From Neptunomonas japonica DSM 18939 (lineage in GTDB: Bacteria; Pseudomonadota; Gammaproteobacteria; Pseudomonadales; Balneatricaceae): 64,000 bases of DNA. Position numbers and translations under genes: made by a program. Each line of letters opens with the position of its first letter. Within the stretch, counting starts at the first letter, position 1. Positions 30,049 through 38,410 of the stretch are shown piece by piece. The notes beneath the pieces are model-generated. The model had not been told where the DNA came from. It searched no databases and saw nothing but the letters and a program-made list of their open reading frames with translations. The stretch spans positions 124,001 to 188,000 of the forward strand of contig NZ_AUGR01000002.1 of assembly GCF_000422765.1 (NCBI RefSeq), written 5' to 3'.

Positions 30049-30762
30049 ATGGAAAACAAAAAAATACTGATTGTCGAAGATCAGGATGATATTGCAGGAT
30101 TACTGACATTGCACTTTACTGACCTGGGCGCTGAGGTTACACACGTGTCTGATGGGCATGAAGGGTTACGCCTTTCCAGTTCTGTGGAATGGGACCTGCT
30201 TATCCTCGATATCCAACTGCCGGGTCCATCTGGATTAGAAATTTGTAGAAATGTTAGGCGCAATGTTGGTTATGTACCTATTTTGCTACTAACATCGCGC
30301 TCGAGTGAGCTTGATCGTGTTTTAGGACTCGACCTAGGTGCAGATGATTATGTGACTAAGCCCTTTAGTGTCATGGAGCTTATCTCCCGCGTTAAAGCTA
30401 TTTTTCGGCGCGTGAGTGCTATGCAAAAAGTGATACCGCAAACGGCGAGCATTATTCGCATTGGTGACCTCTGTATTGATGAAGAGCTGCACCAAGTAAC
30501 ACTCGCTGAGAAAGTTATTGATTTAACGGCACGCGAGTTTGATCTGTTGCTGCATTTTGCTAACCAACCAGGGCGTGTCTTTCGTCGCTCCGAGCTACTT
30601 GATGGCGTTTGGGGTTACGGTCATGATGGTTATGAACATACCGTTAATTCACACATTAATAGGTTACGCTCAAAAATTGAAGAAGACCCGAACAACCCAA
30701 ATATCATTGTCACAGTATGGGGTGTTGGTTATAAACTGGATTCACAAAGGCTCGCCTCATGA
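30049..30762 (+). CDS. OmpR-family response regulator
   Basis: About 237 residues: receiver domain (residues 1-120) with acidic pocket Glu10-Asp11, phosphoacceptor Asp54 in LLILDIQLPG, the conserved threonine in LLLTSRS and lysine in YVTKPFS, then a winged-helix trans_reg_C domain (about 140-235, ending TVWGVGYKL). An ATG seven codons upstream (30028) is also possible; MENKKILIVED is the more usual start. It overlaps the kinase gene by four bases (ATGA). Placed between copies 1 and 2 of the small secreted family, whose leaders carry 11-bp direct repeats of the type this family binds. Confidence 0.93.
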   Translation: MENKKILIVEDQDDIAGLLTLHFTDLGAEVTHVSDGHEGLRLSSSVEWDLLILDIQLPGPSGLEICRNVRRNVGYVPILLLTSRSSELDRVLGLDLGADDYVTKPFSVMELISRVKAIFRRVSAMQKVIPQTASIIRIGDLCIDEELHQVTLAEKVIDLTAREFDLLLHFANQPGRVFRRSELLDGVWGYGHDGYEHTVNSHINRLRSKIEEDPNNPNIIVTVWGVGYKLDSQRLAS

Positions 30763-32372
30763 GAACCACCGCTACAGTGGCGACGTCACCCCCTTCAGCT
30801 GAAGATTACTCGATGAAGCGTGGTATCACAAGTACGCTCAGCTCCCGCCTTTCCATTGCGGTAATTATGATAGTGATTGCCGTTGGTATGTGCGTGATGG
30901 CGGCGAGTCAGGCGTGGATGAGGATATATTACGAAGAGTTGACGCAAAAACTGAATGCCAGTATTGCCATGTATATTACGGGTGAATATCAGCTAATACA
31001 GGGCGCTGAAGGTTTACCTAACGTCGCTGCAATTCAATCTTTGGCGAACCAAGCTATGATTATCAACCCGATAGCAGAGGTTTATTTACTCGATATTGAC
31101 GGAAAAATCATAGCGCACGCCCTACCGCCTGAAACCAACGTGCAAGCGGCGGTTCCACTAGAACCTATAAAACAGTTTTTGGCTGGTGACACAACATTTC
31201 CTATTCGTGCCAGTGATCCACGCCATATAGGCATTGATAAGATATTTTCAGCAGCTGAAATACGTTATACCGATACACTACAAGGCTACCTGTATGTCGT
31301 TCTTGGAAGCGAGGTTTACGATGGTATTGAGGATGGCATACAAAGCAGTTATAGCCGTTCGATGATACTGGTGACTATCCTTGTGATTACATTGGCTGCT
31401 GCGGTCATAGGAGTCCTTATTTTTAACCTGTTAGTGCGGCGTCTGAATAAGTTAAGTCACAAAATGCATGGCTTTAGTGAGTTAACATTAGATGCTCGGC
31501 TGTTTGATGTTAAAGAGCTTAAGCCCCAATCTTCTAATGATGAAATTGATCTACTGACGCTCACCTTTGAACGGATGTCGACAAAGATTCGCCGCCAACT
31601 TGAGATGCTTAGTGATGCGGATGAAGTTAGGCGAGAACTTATTTCTAATGTATCTCATGATTTGCGTACCCCACTGTCTACCGTGCAAGGATATCTTGAA
31701 ACGCTGCTGATTAAGAATGGACAGCTTACAGAGGCGCAGAGGCTCGAATACTTAAATACTGCTATGAAAAGCTCTCAGCGGCTTGGGCAATTAATTGGAG
31801 ACTTGTTTGAGTTGTCCAAACTGGAGTCTACACATGTAGTACCTAACTTCGAGCAGTTCTCTTTGGCTGAGTTGATCTTCGATATTATTCAGGAGTTTAG
31901 TTTGGAGGTGAGTGCTAAAAATATTCATATTGATGTACGCAACGACCAACATAATGCAGTCGTTTTCGCTGATATTAGCTTGATTCAGCGGGTGTTTGAG
32001 AATCTTATCCGTAATGCGATCGCCTACACGCCTGATAATGGAGAAATACTTTTTCTCATAGAAGCGACAGAGCACAGTGCTGCTGAAAGTGAAGGCAAAA
32101 ATACCGCTAAAACTTTAGGTAGTTGTATAAAAGTAAGCGTTGTTGATACAGGGCGTGGAATTAAGGAAGAAGACTTACCTTTTATCTTTGATCGTTTTTA
32201 TATCAATCCTGACTACAGCCGGGAAGATACGCATTCGACAGGTTTAGGGTTAGCAATAGTAAAACGCATACTCGACTTACATGACACCAGTATTCAAGTG
32301 CAAAGTACACTTAATCAGGGCTCTCGATTTATATTTTCTCTGCCAAGGACTAGCGCCGCTTTAATGTCATAG
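30759..32372 (+). CDS. Membrane sensor histidine kinase
   Basis: A 537-residue kinase. Seen: first membrane helix about residues 32-52, an extracytoplasmic sensor of about 150 residues (PAS/Cache-like by size, with INPIAEVYLLDIDGKI), second helix about 205-230, HAMP, a HisKA domain with phosphoaccepting His300 in SNVSHDLRTPL, and a HATPase domain with N box NLIRNAIAYTP, G1 VVDTGRGI and G2 STGLGLAIVK. It is coupled to the response regulator. The first 18 residues before MKRGIT may not be translated if an internal ATG is used. Confidence 0.93.
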   Translation: MRTTATVATSPPSAEDYSMKRGITSTLSSRLSIAVIMIVIAVGMCVMAASQAWMRIYYEELTQKLNASIAMYITGEYQLIQGAEGLPNVAAIQSLANQAMIINPIAEVYLLDIDGKIIAHALPPETNVQAAVPLEPIKQFLAGDTTFPIRASDPRHIGIDKIFSAAEIRYTDTLQGYLYVVLGSEVYDGIEDGIQSSYSRSMILVTILVITLAAAVIGVLIFNLLVRRLNKLSHKMHGFSELTLDARLFDVKELKPQSSNDEIDLLTLTFERMSTKIRRQLEMLSDADEVRRELISNVSHDLRTPLSTVQGYLETLLIKNGQLTEAQRLEYLNTAMKSSQRLGQLIGDLFELSKLESTHVVPNFEQFSLAELIFDIIQEFSLEVSAKNIHIDVRNDQHNAVVFADISLIQRVFENLIRNAIAYTPDNGEILFLIEATEHSAAESEGKNTAKTLGSCIKVSVVDTGRGIKEEDLPFIFDRFYINPDYSREDTHSTGLGLAIVKRILDLHDTSIQVQSTLNQGSRFIFSLPRTSAALMS

Positions 32373-32464
32373 CAGGTGATGGATGAGTTGTTAGGTGTAT
32401 GCTTTGTGAGCGAGTTAAGTGAAAAGGTTTTAATAACAAAAGATTTTTAAAATAAGTTTTCTTA

Positions 32465-32537
32465 TTTCAGTTTGGTTTCAGCTAGTGGTTTTAAAGTAGC
32501 ACCATCAACAGCGAAACACGCTGAACCACTTTAAGGA
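32465..32537 (+). promoter_or_regulatory. Conserved leader, copy 2
   Basis: TTTCAG at 32465-32470 and 32476-32481, then TTTTAAAGT, the invariant GTAGCACCATCA block, CAGCG-AAACA-CGCTG hairpin, and AAGGA at 32533-32537. Same order and nearly the same spacing as the other four leaders; distance from second TTTCAG to the ATG is 71 bases. Confidence 0.8.
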
Positions 32538-32546
32538 AACGACATT

Positions 32547-32834
32547 ATGAAAACTTTACTGACTACTGCTCTTCTTTCTTCTGCTCTTTTCGCTTCACAG
32601 GCATTTGCCGGTGGTTTAAGCCATTTTGATACTCAGTCTGTTGAAGCTAACCTAGCTACAGGCCATGCATCTACTGCTCAGGGATTTGCCTCTGTTAGCA
32701 GCCCACTGTCTGATCTAGGCGCATCTGTAGAGGCTCACTTGGCAGGTAGCAACAACCTAGTCAGTACTTATAGCAACACAATTGCGCTAACAGGTTTAGT
32801 CGTACCGGCTGGATCAACAGAAACACAGCTTTAA
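32547..32834 (+). CDS. Small secreted protein, five-copy family, copy 2
   Basis: A 95-residue exported paralogue (leader MKTLLTTALLSSALFASQAFA, mature part begins GGLSHF). Closest to copy 3 in the mature region (QGFASVSSPLSDLGAS, LVSTYSNT, PAGSTE). No cysteine. It begins 174 bases after the histidine kinase stop but has its own complete leader, so it is probably transcribed separately. A strong terminator follows. Function unknown. Confidence 0.9.
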   Translation: MKTLLTTALLSSALFASQAFAGGLSHFDTQSVEANLATGHASTAQGFASVSSPLSDLGASVEAHLAGSNNLVSTYSNTIALTGLVVPAGSTETQL

Positions 32835-32881
32835 TTTCTTATTAGAGAGGCGTGCCCTCCCTCAATTAACACAGACCTTTT

Positions 32882-32927
32882 GCCGCTAATTATTCTAATT
32901 AATTTAGAACAATTCAGCGGCTTTTTT
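32882..32927 (+). terminator. Rho-independent terminator after copy 2
   Basis: GCCGCTAATT pairs with AATTCAGCGGC (one bulge) around an AT-rich loop and is followed by six T. A degenerate GAGAGG/CCTCCC hairpin at about 32845-32862, nearer the stop, resembles the hairpins after copies 3 and 4. Confidence 0.8.
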
Positions 32928-32979
32928 GTAGGGCGTTAAACGCTCAAACTATTGTACGAGTGCATCTAAACATCCTCTG

Positions 32980-34020
32980 CTATAGCTGACCTTTGGCTAG
33001 CTGCTTCGTCAGTTCCGCTGCTGGTATCTCTTTACACCCTGTCGCATTTTGCCCGCACCACAATGGTGAAAAATCACCGCTGCCATTGGTTTCGGCTTTT
33101 GAGCGCAGCGCAGTAATAGCCGTTGTCGCTAATGGGAATTCAGGCGTGCTATTACTAATAGGACCTATTTCTCTAATAACACGGTTAACGATACTACGAG
33201 CCGGCCTACCTGAGAAAAGGTTAGTAAGAGCGGTGTGTTGTGCCGAGGGGCTTTTCAGTGCTGCGCGGTGAACCTTGCTGGTTTTTGTTTCTGGGCAAAG
33301 TAGATAAGCGGTACCCACTTGCACCGCTGCTGCGCCAATAGATAGTGCCGCTGAAACACCGTTAGCATCGGCAATACCGCCAGCAGCAATAACAGGAATA
33401 TTTACGGCCTGAGCAATTTGAGGCAGTAACGAAAAAGTACCTATTTGTGTGGTGATATCATCAGATAAAAAGATTCCTCTATGCCCACCGGCTTCTAGCC
33501 CTTGTGCAATGATGGCATCGGCACCATTTGCCTCAAGCCATAGGGCCTCTTCAACGGTTGTTGCCGATGAAATTACCTTGGCGCCCCAGTTTTTAACGCG
33601 TTCGATTAAATCTTGTGATGGTAAACCAAAGTGAAAGCTCACGACGGGTGGGCGAAACTCTTCAATGATATCGGCAATGTCATGGGAAAACGGTGCGCGG
33701 CCAGGGCCTGCTGGAATCTCGTCAGCATTGATTTTATATTCACTAAAGTAAGGTTGTAGCGCGTTGCGCCAAATACCTTCACGTTCTGTGCTCACATGAG
33801 GAGGCGTGTGACAAAAGAAATTCACATTAAAAGGTTTACTGGTCTTTGTAGTAATGGCGGTTAGTTCGCTACGAATCATGTCAGGTGTAAGCATGGCGCA
33901 AGGTAACGAGCCTAACCCCCCAGCGTGAGATACAGCAATGGCCAACTCGCTCCCTTGTACTCCAGCCATAGGTGCTTGAATAATAGGTAATTCAATGCCT
34001 AATAAATCCTTGATATTCAT
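32980..34020 (-). CDS. Nitronate monooxygenase family FMN protein
   Basis: A 346-residue TIM-barrel flavoprotein of the nitronate monooxygenase / 2-nitropropane dioxygenase family. Seen: the N-terminal PIIQAPMAGVQGSELA, VSFHFGLP, GADAIIAQGLEAGGHRG with the catalytic-type His, and the phosphate-binding PVIAAGGIADANGV and GAAAVQVGTAYL. Such enzymes oxidise alkyl nitronates or reduce quinones. Last gene of a minus-strand trio with a CHMI-like protein and a HAD phosphatase. Confidence 0.9.
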   Translation of the reverse strand: MNIKDLLGIELPIIQAPMAGVQGSELAIAVSHAGGLGSLPCAMLTPDMIRSELTAITTKTSKPFNVNFFCHTPPHVSTEREGIWRNALQPYFSEYKINADEIPAGPGRAPFSHDIADIIEEFRPPVVSFHFGLPSQDLIERVKNWGAKVISSATTVEEALWLEANGADAIIAQGLEAGGHRGIFLSDDITTQIGTFSLLPQIAQAVNIPVIAAGGIADANGVSAALSIGAAAVQVGTAYLLCPETKTSKVHRAALKSPSAQHTALTNLFSGRPARSIVNRVIREIGPISNSTPEFPLATTAITALRSKAETNGSGDFSPLWCGQNATGCKEIPAAELTKQLAKGQL

Positions 34021-34067
34021 ATTTCTTATTCGCCTCTTGCTATTATGTTTCCTGATGATTAACGCAT

Positions 34068-34409
34068 TTACAGTACAGCTTTAGCGTAGGAAGACTTTTC
34101 CATATTACAGACTTCAACTGTTAATGAGACTTCTGATAATTCTATTGCTTGAAGCTCTTTTAAAATGGCTTCAGATAGGTTGCAGCGTTGCTCGATGGTT
34201 CGGCCGGATAAAATTTTTAAGGTTACGTGAACAAACTCTTGTTGCTTCGAGCCCGTTTGATAGTGCTTATAGCAGAGCGCTCGGATCTTAATGTCTGCCT
34301 CTGTAAACAATCTAGAAGAGAGTGCACCTTGAAAAACGGCATTAATCAAATCTGCTGGGGCTGTCGATGCTTCTAAACCTTCAGAATATTCAATAATACA
34401 GTGTGGCAT
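34068..34409 (-). CDS. 5-carboxymethyl-2-hydroxymuconate isomerase family protein
   Basis: A 113-residue member of the tautomerase superfamily (CHMI type). The N-terminus MPHCIIEYS exposes the catalytic Pro after methionine removal, the family hallmark, and KILSGRTIEQR is also typical. The family acts in homoprotocatechuate degradation, but no other genes of that pathway are nearby, so the substrate is open. 17 bases downstream of the HAD gene and 47 upstream of the nitronate monooxygenase-like gene. Confidence 0.85.
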   Translation of the reverse strand: MPHCIIEYSEGLEASTAPADLINAVFQGALSSRLFTEADIKIRALCYKHYQTGSKQQEFVHVTLKILSGRTIEQRCNLSEAILKELQAIELSEVSLTVEVCNMEKSSYAKAVL

Positions 34410-34426
34410 GAGAGGGCCCTAAATAA

Positions 34427-34900
34427 TTATGTTACTACGTATAACTCACGCAAACAGCGGATAGTCCTCACCTCTTGTGAGGGCGGCTGATTGTTATCTG
34501 GAGCAAACCAGACGGGTGTAATCCCTACGCTAAGCGCTGGCTTTATATCCTTTGTATAGCTGTCGCCCACCATGATGACCTGTGAAGCGGGAATATCTAA
34601 TTGCTTTAAAATTGCATTGAAAAAGTCAGGAGACCCTTTGGGTACTCCCAAATTTTCTGTACAAAAGTACCCAGTAATATACGGGTTTAACCCAGCGCGT
34701 TGGAAGGCCTTTATTATATCTTTTTCAGATGAATCAGCAGCACCTGTCGCTAGATATATGGGGGCATCTTTAGAGAGTTGTGCCAATGTTTCTTCTGCAC
34801 CAGTAATCGCTTCTACATGATCCCAGTTACACATTTTTCCGCTAGCATCAGGGAAGTCTACCATCAAGGTATCTCCCCAATCGAATAGGTAAGTTGTCAC
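34427..34900 (-). CDS. Small HAD-superfamily hydrolase
   Basis: A 157-residue HAD phosphatase. Seen: motif I YLFDWGDTLM with the nucleophile and acid/base aspartates (DWGDT), motif II YLATGA, motif III lysine near LGVPKGSPDFF, and motif IV VGDSYTKDI. There is almost no cap domain, which suggests a large or accessible substrate. First gene of the trio; its start faces the copy 3 leader. Confidence 0.87.
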   Translation of the reverse strand: MTTYLFDWGDTLMVDFPDASGKMCNWDHVEAITGAEETLAQLSKDAPIYLATGAADSSEKDIIKAFQRAGLNPYITGYFCTENLGVPKGSPDFFNAILKQLDIPASQVIMVGDSYTKDIKPALSVGITPVWFAPDNNQPPSQEVRTIRCLRELYVVT

Positions 34901-34975
34901 TACGATAGCCTCCTTGTCATGTGTATTGTTGGGTCTAATAGACTAGTAAAAAATAATTCAATAATGTTTTTCTTA

Positions 34976-35048
34976 TTTCAGTTTGGTTTCAGCTAGTAGT
35001 TTTAAAGTAGCACCATCAACAGCGAAACACGCTGAACTACTTTAAGGA
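34976..35048 (+). promoter_or_regulatory. Conserved leader, copy 3
   Basis: TTTCAG at 34976-34981 and 34987-34992, TTTTAAAGT, invariant block, CAGCG-AAACA-CGCTG hairpin and AAGGA at 35044-35048. In this copy the outer sequences TTAAAGTAG and CTACTTTAA are perfectly complementary over nine bases and would enclose the inner hairpin if both were transcribed, with the pairing running into the ribosome binding site. Confidence 0.8.
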
Positions 35049-35055
35049 AATGACC

Positions 35056-35346
35056 ATGAAAACTATATTAACGACTGCTCTACTTTCTTCTGCGCTTATC
35101 GCTTCACAGGCATTTGCTGGTGGTTTAAGTGATTTTTCTGCTCAGTCTGTTGAAGCTAACTTAGCTTCAAATCATGCAGTAACGGCTCAGGGTTTTGCTT
35201 CTGTTAGCAGTCCGTTATCTGACTTAGGTGCTTCTGTTCAAGCGCATTTGGGTAATGCTAATAACAACCTAGTCAGCACTTACAGTAATACAGTAGCGTT
35301 TACAGGTTTAGTTGTACACGCAGGGTCAACTGAAGCTCAGCTTTAA
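35056..35346 (+). CDS. Small secreted protein, five-copy family, copy 3
   Basis: A 96-residue exported paralogue (leader MKTILTTALLSSALIASQAFA, mature part GGLSDF). An in-frame ATG two codons upstream (35050) is only one base from AAGGA, so the ATG at 35056, seven bases away, is the start. Mature region closest to copy 2; the tail reads VVHAGSTEAQL. No cysteine. Stand-alone gene between a HAD hydrolase and a Sel1 protein. Confidence 0.9.
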   Translation: MKTILTTALLSSALIASQAFAGGLSDFSAQSVEANLASNHAVTAQGFASVSSPLSDLGASVQAHLGNANNNLVSTYSNTVAFTGLVVHAGSTEAQL

Positions 35347-35353
35347 GGAATAT

Positions 35354-35372
35354 TGGGAGGCTTAGCCTCCCA
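35354..35372 (+). terminator. Hairpin downstream of copy 3
   Basis: TGGGAGGC-TTA-GCCTCCCA, perfect 8-bp stem, eight bases after the stop. No T-run. Nearly the same hairpin follows copy 4, so it appears to have been duplicated with the gene. Confidence 0.6.
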
Positions 35373-35390
35373 TTAGTATATGTAAATCCT

Positions 35391-36284
35391 TTACCAGCCC
35401 GCTTGTTGCTTAACCGTTAAAGCAGGTCTAAAGTTTTGTGCTGCAGACTTTAAAGTTAGCTCTTTTGCTTTGTTCATATCTTTAGTAACCGCTTCACCAC
35501 TTGCATACATTTGGCCAAGCCAGAACTGGGCCGCTGCATGATTATTTTTTGCTAAGGCCTGATAAATTTTTGCTGCTTTGGCTTTATTCTGTTTAGTTCC
35601 ATAGCCATTTGAAAGCATGTAAGCATACTCAAATTGAGCCGATGCATTTTTTTTAGTCGCTGCAATTTCAAAATTATCGAATGCTCTCTTAAACCAGTAA
35701 TGGGATTTTTTTTGGTTTTTTTCAATCCCCTCATAACCACCTCTATACCAGTAAGCAATTTTCTTTTGAGCCATGGGGTTATTGTCGTGTGCTGACTTTA
35801 GCATCCACTTTTCAGCTAAAGGTACATTTTTAGTAACGCCATCACCCCGTATTAGCCGAATTGAATAGTCAAATTTGGCATGTTTATGCCCTGCTTTTGC
35901 TGCCAGTCTAAATAGGGACGTTGCTTGTTTAGTATCCTTTGTTACACCAATGCCTGCGGCATAGTTGTGCCCTAATGTATGCAAAGCATCGGGGTGTTTT
36001 TTATTCGCCGCTATCACTAGATATTCTTTAGCCTTACGCTTATCTATAGTAGTGCCAATTCCATTCGTATATAAAAGATAGAGTAAATATGATGAATGTA
36101 TATGGCCTTTATCTGAGGCGATAATAAGGTGTTCAAGAGCCTTTTGGGGGTGGCGGTTTGCACGATCAAGGTAACTAATACCTTTTTTATATAAAGAGTC
36201 AGCTGATAATGAAGGGTCTATTGTTGCAGAATTTACATATAAAGGAATTAGACAGAGGAATATAATAAAACGTAAATACTGCAT
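35391..36284 (-). CDS. Secreted Sel1-repeat protein
   Basis: A 297-residue protein with a signal peptide (cleavage near VNSAT) and about six Sel1-like repeats, each a pair of helices with the pattern A-x-x-x-Y-x-x-G-x-G-V-x-K-D, for instance HTLGHNYAAGIGVTKDTKQA and WLGQMYASGEAVTKDMNKA. Sel1 repeats mediate protein-protein contacts in the periplasm. Gene stands alone; partner unknown. Confidence 0.88.
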   Translation of the reverse strand: MQYLRFIIFLCLIPLYVNSATIDPSLSADSLYKKGISYLDRANRHPQKALEHLIIASDKGHIHSSYLLYLLYTNGIGTTIDKRKAKEYLVIAANKKHPDALHTLGHNYAAGIGVTKDTKQATSLFRLAAKAGHKHAKFDYSIRLIRGDGVTKNVPLAEKWMLKSAHDNNPMAQKKIAYWYRGGYEGIEKNQKKSHYWFKRAFDNFEIAATKKNASAQFEYAYMLSNGYGTKQNKAKAAKIYQALAKNNHAAAQFWLGQMYASGEAVTKDMNKAKELTLKSAAQNFRPALTVKQQAGW

Positions 36285-36638
36285 AATATAACCCCTTTTC
36301 TTTTAAATATTTAAGCTAGAAACACAATATGAGTGTTACTAAAAGCATATTTTTATAAAAGTTATTTAAGGACTATAAAAGCAGCAGGTTTTATTATCAA
36401 TAAAAGCAATGAAAAATTCAGGTAAAAAGTAGCTATGAAATAGTATTATTTTAATTTTTTCTGCTATTAATTAAGAATCATTGCTAATTAAAATACGGTT
36501 TCTATTCGTTTTTTTGATTAGTTCTAATAATATAAAATATTTTTAAAATTGTTTTATTATTTCAGCTTGGTTTCAGGTACAGGTTTTAAAGTAGCACCAT
36601 CACAGCGAAACACGCTGAATAACTTTAAGGAAACCACC
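36285..36638. other. AT-rich intergenic region
   Basis: 354 bases, notably AT-rich from 36300 to 36555, with no open frame that looks coding. The right end is the copy 4 leader. The richness in A and T may simply reflect promoter and spacer sequence. Confidence 0.5.
36560..36631 (+). promoter_or_regulatory. Conserved leader, copy 4
   Basis: TTTCAG at 36560-36565 and 36571-36576 with spacer CTTGG instead of TTTGG, then TTTTAAAGT, the invariant GTAGCACCATCA block, CAGCG-AAACA-CGCTG hairpin and AAGGA at 36627-36631. The leader is better conserved than the protein it precedes. Confidence 0.8.
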
Positions 36639-36926
36639 ATGAAAGCTTTACTGACAACCGCTTTTCTTGCCTCCGCTCTTTTCACTTCTCAGGCGTTTGC
36701 CGGTGGCCTAAGTGACTTTTCTACACAGTCTGTTGAAGCAACGCTAGCCGCAGACCATGTTACTTCAACACAGGTTTTTATCTCAGTTGATAGCCCGCTG
36801 TCTGATTTAGGAACGTCAGTTGAAGCACAGTTAAGTAACGATAATCACAGTACTGTTAATACTAGGAGTTACAATTTTTTAGCGGGCTTGGATGTACCAG
36901 CTCAGTCACAAGAAACTTTGCTATAA
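36639..36926 (+). CDS. Small secreted protein, five-copy family, copy 4 (divergent)
   Basis: A 95-residue exported paralogue (leader MKALLTTAFLASALFTSQAFA, mature GGLSDFSTQSVEATLA). The central part (SPLSDLGTSVEAQL) is kept, but the tail differs: the STYSNT and AGSTEAQL segments are replaced by NTRSYNFLAGLDVPAQSQETLL in shorter pieces. The frame continues upstream to 36549, but the ATG at 36639 is fixed by AAGGA and the signal peptide. No cysteine. Confidence 0.88.
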   Translation: MKALLTTAFLASALFTSQAFAGGLSDFSTQSVEATLAADHVTSTQVFISVDSPLSDLGTSVEAQLSNDNHSTVNTRSYNFLAGLDVPAQSQETLL

Positions 36927-36972
36927 GTGCTGAGTATTTAACGTAATTTTGTTTTAAATATGGTGCTTAAAA

Positions 36973-36994
36973 AATGGGAGGCTTGCCTCCCATT
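36973..36994 (+). terminator. Hairpin downstream of copy 4
   Basis: AATGGGAGGC and GCCTCCCATT form a perfect 10-base inverted repeat (effective loop CTTG). Same core as the copy 3 hairpin; no T-run follows. Confidence 0.6.
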
Positions 36995-37040
36995 GTTACA
37001 TTGATTGTCCAGCACAACCTCCTTGTTCTACACACTTCTA

Positions 37041-37277
37041 TCAATCTTTCCAAAACGGTTTATCCACTTCTTGTTGAGCTTCTCCAGCGCTGAAACCGAT
37101 ATCTTTTAATTGATAACTACTAAGTTGGGATAACTGTTGGCGGGTTCTCCAGTTCATATGCCAGTGCTGCAGGCATTCTTTCCAGCGTTGTATGTTTTGT
37201 TGTAACAGTGCTGCGAATGTTGCATTTTGGGCCTCGTTTGACACGGCTTTTCTTAAGCATAGGTCGTTAGTGTTCAT
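37041..37277 (-). CDS. DUF1127 (YjiS-like) small protein
   Basis: A 78-residue cytosolic protein with a C-terminal DUF1127 motif: WRTRQQLSQLSSYQLKDIGFS, then AQQEVDKPFW. Proteins with this domain have been implicated in RNA binding and nutrient-phosphate or carbon responses in alphaproteobacteria; here the role is unknown. It is divergent from a GcvA-type LysR gene 156 bases away, a recurrent pairing that suggests the LysR protein controls it. Confidence 0.87.
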   Translation of the reverse strand: MNTNDLCLRKAVSNEAQNATFAALLQQNIQRWKECLQHWHMNWRTRQQLSQLSSYQLKDIGFSAGEAQQEVDKPFWKD

Positions 37278-37433
37278 GGCTATTCCTCATTTATGATCAA
37301 GTTTATCTACGTTATAGAATGCAGAAATGCTGTTTTTCAGCTCATGAGGTTATTTTTAAGGAATGTGTTGCAGGCGACAAACGAGTAATTCGTTAGTATG
37401 ATTAAGAAAATCTTATCTATATTGTGATCGCTT

Positions 37434-38372
37434 ATGAATAGGCTTCCTTCACTGAAAGCGCTTCAGGCCTTTTATTACGCTGCGCAAGATCAGAGCTTTA
37501 AACAGGCAGCTGAACGTTTGCATGTAACACAAGCCGCTATTAGCCAGCAGATTAAAACCTTAGAGCAGCAGCTTGGAGTGTCGCTGTTCAAGCGTTTAAC
37601 ACGTGAGGTGGTATTAACGCCGGAGGGTGTGCAGCTTTTACCTTTTGTTAATAAGGCTTTTGCTTTGCTTGAGCAAGGAGTGGCTGAACTTGGGCAGGAC
37701 GCTCAGCCAAACAGGTTAACGTTGAGTGTTCTACCCTCATTTGCCGGGCGCTGGCTAGTACCAAGATTGGGTGTGTTCCAACAGCACTGCCCTGAGCTTA
37801 TTATTCATTTGACGCCAAGCTTAAAGCTAGACTCTTTCGAGGCCAATGATCTTGACCTAGCGGTACGTTTTGGCCAGGGTAAATACCCCGGATTGAGTTC
37901 ACGGCTATTACAAAAAGAGTATTTATTACCGGTTTGTCATCCGTCGCTGCTTGATAATTCGCTGCCAATTGCCGAACAATTAATAGAGCTGCCGTTGTTA
38001 GCTGATGATGCTCCCGATATGAAACTAGTCTGGCCCCAGTTTGAGCAGGCGTTGGGCATGCCTTTACCGCAAAACACAACGCGCTTGTATGTGTCTGACT
38101 CTACAATGCTTGTTGAGGCATTATTAAGCGGTCAAGGCTTTGCGATGCTGCGCTTTAGTTTGGCGTATGAGCTGCTACAACGTGGGCAATTAATTTGCCC
38201 TCTTCCTATCTATATTAAATCTATTTATGACTATTACTTAGTAGCCCCCGAGTCTTATTTTAAACGTCCTAAGGTTGTACAATTTGAGGGGTGGATACGG
38301 CAAGAGATTAAGGAAATAGATCATAGTTGGCAGCAGTTTACTGGGCTCTCAACTGAAGGTGACCATGCTTAA
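37434..38372 (+). CDS. LysR-family transcriptional regulator (GcvA-like)
   Basis: A 312-residue LysR regulator: N-terminal helix-turn-helix (LPSLKALQAFYYAAQDQSFK onwards, residues 4-63) with the GcvA-type start, then a substrate-binding domain from about residue 90 (LSVLPSFAGRWLVPRL). Divergent from the DUF1127 gene, its probable target. The effector is not known. Copy 4 and copy 5 of the small secreted family flank this pair. Confidence 0.92.
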   Translation: MNRLPSLKALQAFYYAAQDQSFKQAAERLHVTQAAISQQIKTLEQQLGVSLFKRLTREVVLTPEGVQLLPFVNKAFALLEQGVAELGQDAQPNRLTLSVLPSFAGRWLVPRLGVFQQHCPELIIHLTPSLKLDSFEANDLDLAVRFGQGKYPGLSSRLLQKEYLLPVCHPSLLDNSLPIAEQLIELPLLADDAPDMKLVWPQFEQALGMPLPQNTTRLYVSDSTMLVEALLSGQGFAMLRFSLAYELLQRGQLICPLPIYIKSIYDYYLVAPESYFKRPKVVQFEGWIRQEIKEIDHSWQQFTGLSTEGDHA

Positions 38373-38410
38373 TTACATATAACTAAAATAATATTAAAAA
38401 TGTTTTCTTA

